Program-made: the position numbers and the translations under genes
Part shown: positions 5,084-6,018 of the stretch, piece after piece
How positions within the stretch are numbered: the first letter of the stretch is position 1
Layout of the letters: every line of letters begins with the position of its first letter
Notes under the pieces: model-generated
What the model was told of the DNA's origin: nothing
Database searches by the model: none
Seen by the model: only the letters and a program-made list of their open reading frames with translations
Source: Rhodococcus sp. (in: high G+C Gram-positive bacteria)
GTDB taxonomy: Bacteria; Actinomycetota; Actinomycetes; Mycobacteriales; Mycobacteriaceae
Assembly (NCBI GenBank): GCA_012515885.1
Contig: JAAYXN010000116.1
Location: forward strand, 1 to 6,018
Reading direction: 5' to 3'
Length of the DNA stretch: 6,018 nucleotides

Positions 5084-6018
5084 TTACTTGCTGCGGTGGG
5101 GGCGTCCGGTACGAGAACCAGGCTTCGGTCCGCCGCGGCGGCTCGTTCCCTTCGCGGCACGCGCAGCATCCTTGCGTTCCTGCCACGAGGATTTCGAGTT
5201 GGGGGACCCCTTCACGCCGGTCGGCTTCTCGCGGCCATAGCGGTCCACCCGAGTCGGAAGTGCTTTCGCTGCCTTCTCGTCAATCGGCGGCGCGACCGGC
5301 GTCCGCGTCACCTTGCGGGTACCAGCAAGCTGCTCCAGAAGTGGATCTTTGCCGCTCACGCGGTGCACGGCAGCGTCGATACCCGCGCCCGCAATGACTT
5401 TCAGTGCTGCATCGCGCTCGGACGGCGTCACCACAGTGACCACGGTTCCGGTCGCGCCCGCACGCGCCGTGCGGCCCGCGCGGTGCACATAACTATCCGA
5501 ATCGGTCGGAGCATCAGCGTGGACAACCAGTGCCACATCATCGACGTGGATACCGCGGGCAGCCACATCGGTAGCTACCAACACCGGCGTGCTACCGCCA
5601 GTAAAGCGGGCCAGCGCCCCCGTCCGGTACGCCTGCGACTTTCCGCCATGCAGAACATCCACCGGCACACCAGTTTTCAGCAGCTTCTCGGTGAGCCGAT
5701 CCGCCCACGCCTGAGTCTGGGTGAACAGCAGAATCAAACCTTTGCCGCGGGCCAAACGCTCCACCACGGAAAGCTTGTCAGCCTTTTCCACCACGAGGAC
5801 GTGGTGCGTCATACGGTCCGGTGACGCATCAACGTCCGTCGCTACCGACACAGGTTCACGCAAATACCGCGACACCAAACTGCCGACATCGCCGTCGAGT
5901 GTCGCTGAAAAGAGAAGTCGCTGACTATCTTTCGGGGTGTCGTCGAGAATCTCGGTGACTTGAGGAAGAAAGCCCAACTGCGCGAGATGATCTGCCTCGT
6001 CTACAGCGGTCGTGGTCA
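5084..6018 (-). CDS. DEAD-box RNA helicase, RhlE-like, C-terminal part (cut by right edge)
   Basis: The open frame enters from the right edge and gives 310 residues to the TAA at 5086-5084; the N-terminal Q motif, motif I (Walker A) and motifs Ia/Ib lie outside the window. Visible in order: motif II VDEADHLAQLGF (residues 5-16 of the fragment), motif III SAT (37-39), motif IV LILLFTQTQ (about 94-102), motif V ATDVAARGIHVDD (148-160) and motif VI HRAGRTARAG (178-187). These make it an ATP-dependent SF2 RNA helicase, acting in RNA unwinding, ribosome assembly or mRNA decay. A roughly 60-residue tail rich in Lys, Arg, Gly and Ser, ending in RSK, follows the second RecA domain and probably binds RNA nonspecifically. 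The pattern is closest to the actinobacterial RhlE group (such as M. tuberculosis Rv3211), judged from memory. The residues after motif II are sense codons continuing upstream, so a TTG at 5977 is not the start. Confidence 0.95.
   Translation of the reverse strand, partial: TTTAVDEADHLAQLGFLPQVTEILDDTPKDSQRLLFSATLDGDVGSLVSRYLREPVSVATDVDASPDRMTHHVLVVEKADKLSVVERLARGKGLILLFTQTQAWADRLTEKLLKTGVPVDVLHGGKSQAYRTGALARFTGGSTPVLVATDVAARGIHVDDVALVVHADAPTDSDSYVHRAGRTARAGATGTVVTVVTPSERDAALKVIAGAGIDAAVHRVSGKDPLLEQLAGTRKVTRTPVAPPIDEKAAKALPTRVDRYGREKPTGVKGSPNSKSSWQERKDAARAAKGTSRRGGPKPGSRTGRPHRSK

Noticed and set aside
5096..5824. Long plus-strand open frame (242 codons) opposite the helicase
   Set aside because: It lies antisense to helicase motifs III-VI, is rich in Arg and His as expected for a GC-rich shadow frame, and shows no domain I recognise.

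Overview
The window looks like chromosomal DNA from a high-GC actinobacterium, most likely of the Mycobacteriales (the Corynebacterium/Mycobacterium/Gordonia/Dietzia group). The reasons are GC-rich codon use, a GuaB1-type protein that closely matches mycobacterial GuaB1 as I remember it, an actinobacterial-style RhlE-like DEAD-box helicase, and two starts that look leaderless behind TANNNT -10 boxes. I see no phage, insertion sequence, CRISPR, rRNA or tRNA. The window is densely coding: seven protein genes, two cut by the window edges, and no gene-free stretch longer than about 100 bases.

Layout from right to left, following the minus strand. A DEAD-box RNA helicase enters from the right edge and ends at 5084. 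After a short gap come an EamA/NIPA-like membrane transporter (stop at 4118), a GuaB1-family GMP reductase/IMP dehydrogenase-like enzyme (2675-4111), and a conserved actinobacterial protein often labelled '3-methyladenine DNA glycosylase' (1776-2669). These last three are tightly packed, with 6 and 5 nt gaps, and form a likely operon. A single plus-strand gene, a DUF1801 protein (1377-1811), converges on this operon and overlaps its last gene by 36 bp. A 94 bp divergent spacer (1283-1376) separates it from a second minus-strand pair, a nucleoside hydrolase and the N-terminus of a ZapE/AFG1-like ATPase. That pair overlaps by 4 bp (ATGA), so it is probably translationally coupled.

The common theme is purine and nucleoside metabolism. 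GuaB1 should return GMP to IMP. The nucleoside hydrolase should release bases from nucleosides. The glycosylase-like protein may act on a purine-related N-glycosidic bond, but that name is weakly founded. The helicase and ZapE are housekeeping genes.

I found no clearly new multi-gene system. The points most worth a second look are the guaB1 start region (a 9-bp near-duplication carrying the upstream stop and the start codon, in one frame, with a candidate internal promoter), a 15-bp tandem repeat inside zapE, and the unsettled biochemistry of the glycosylase-like protein beside GuaB1.
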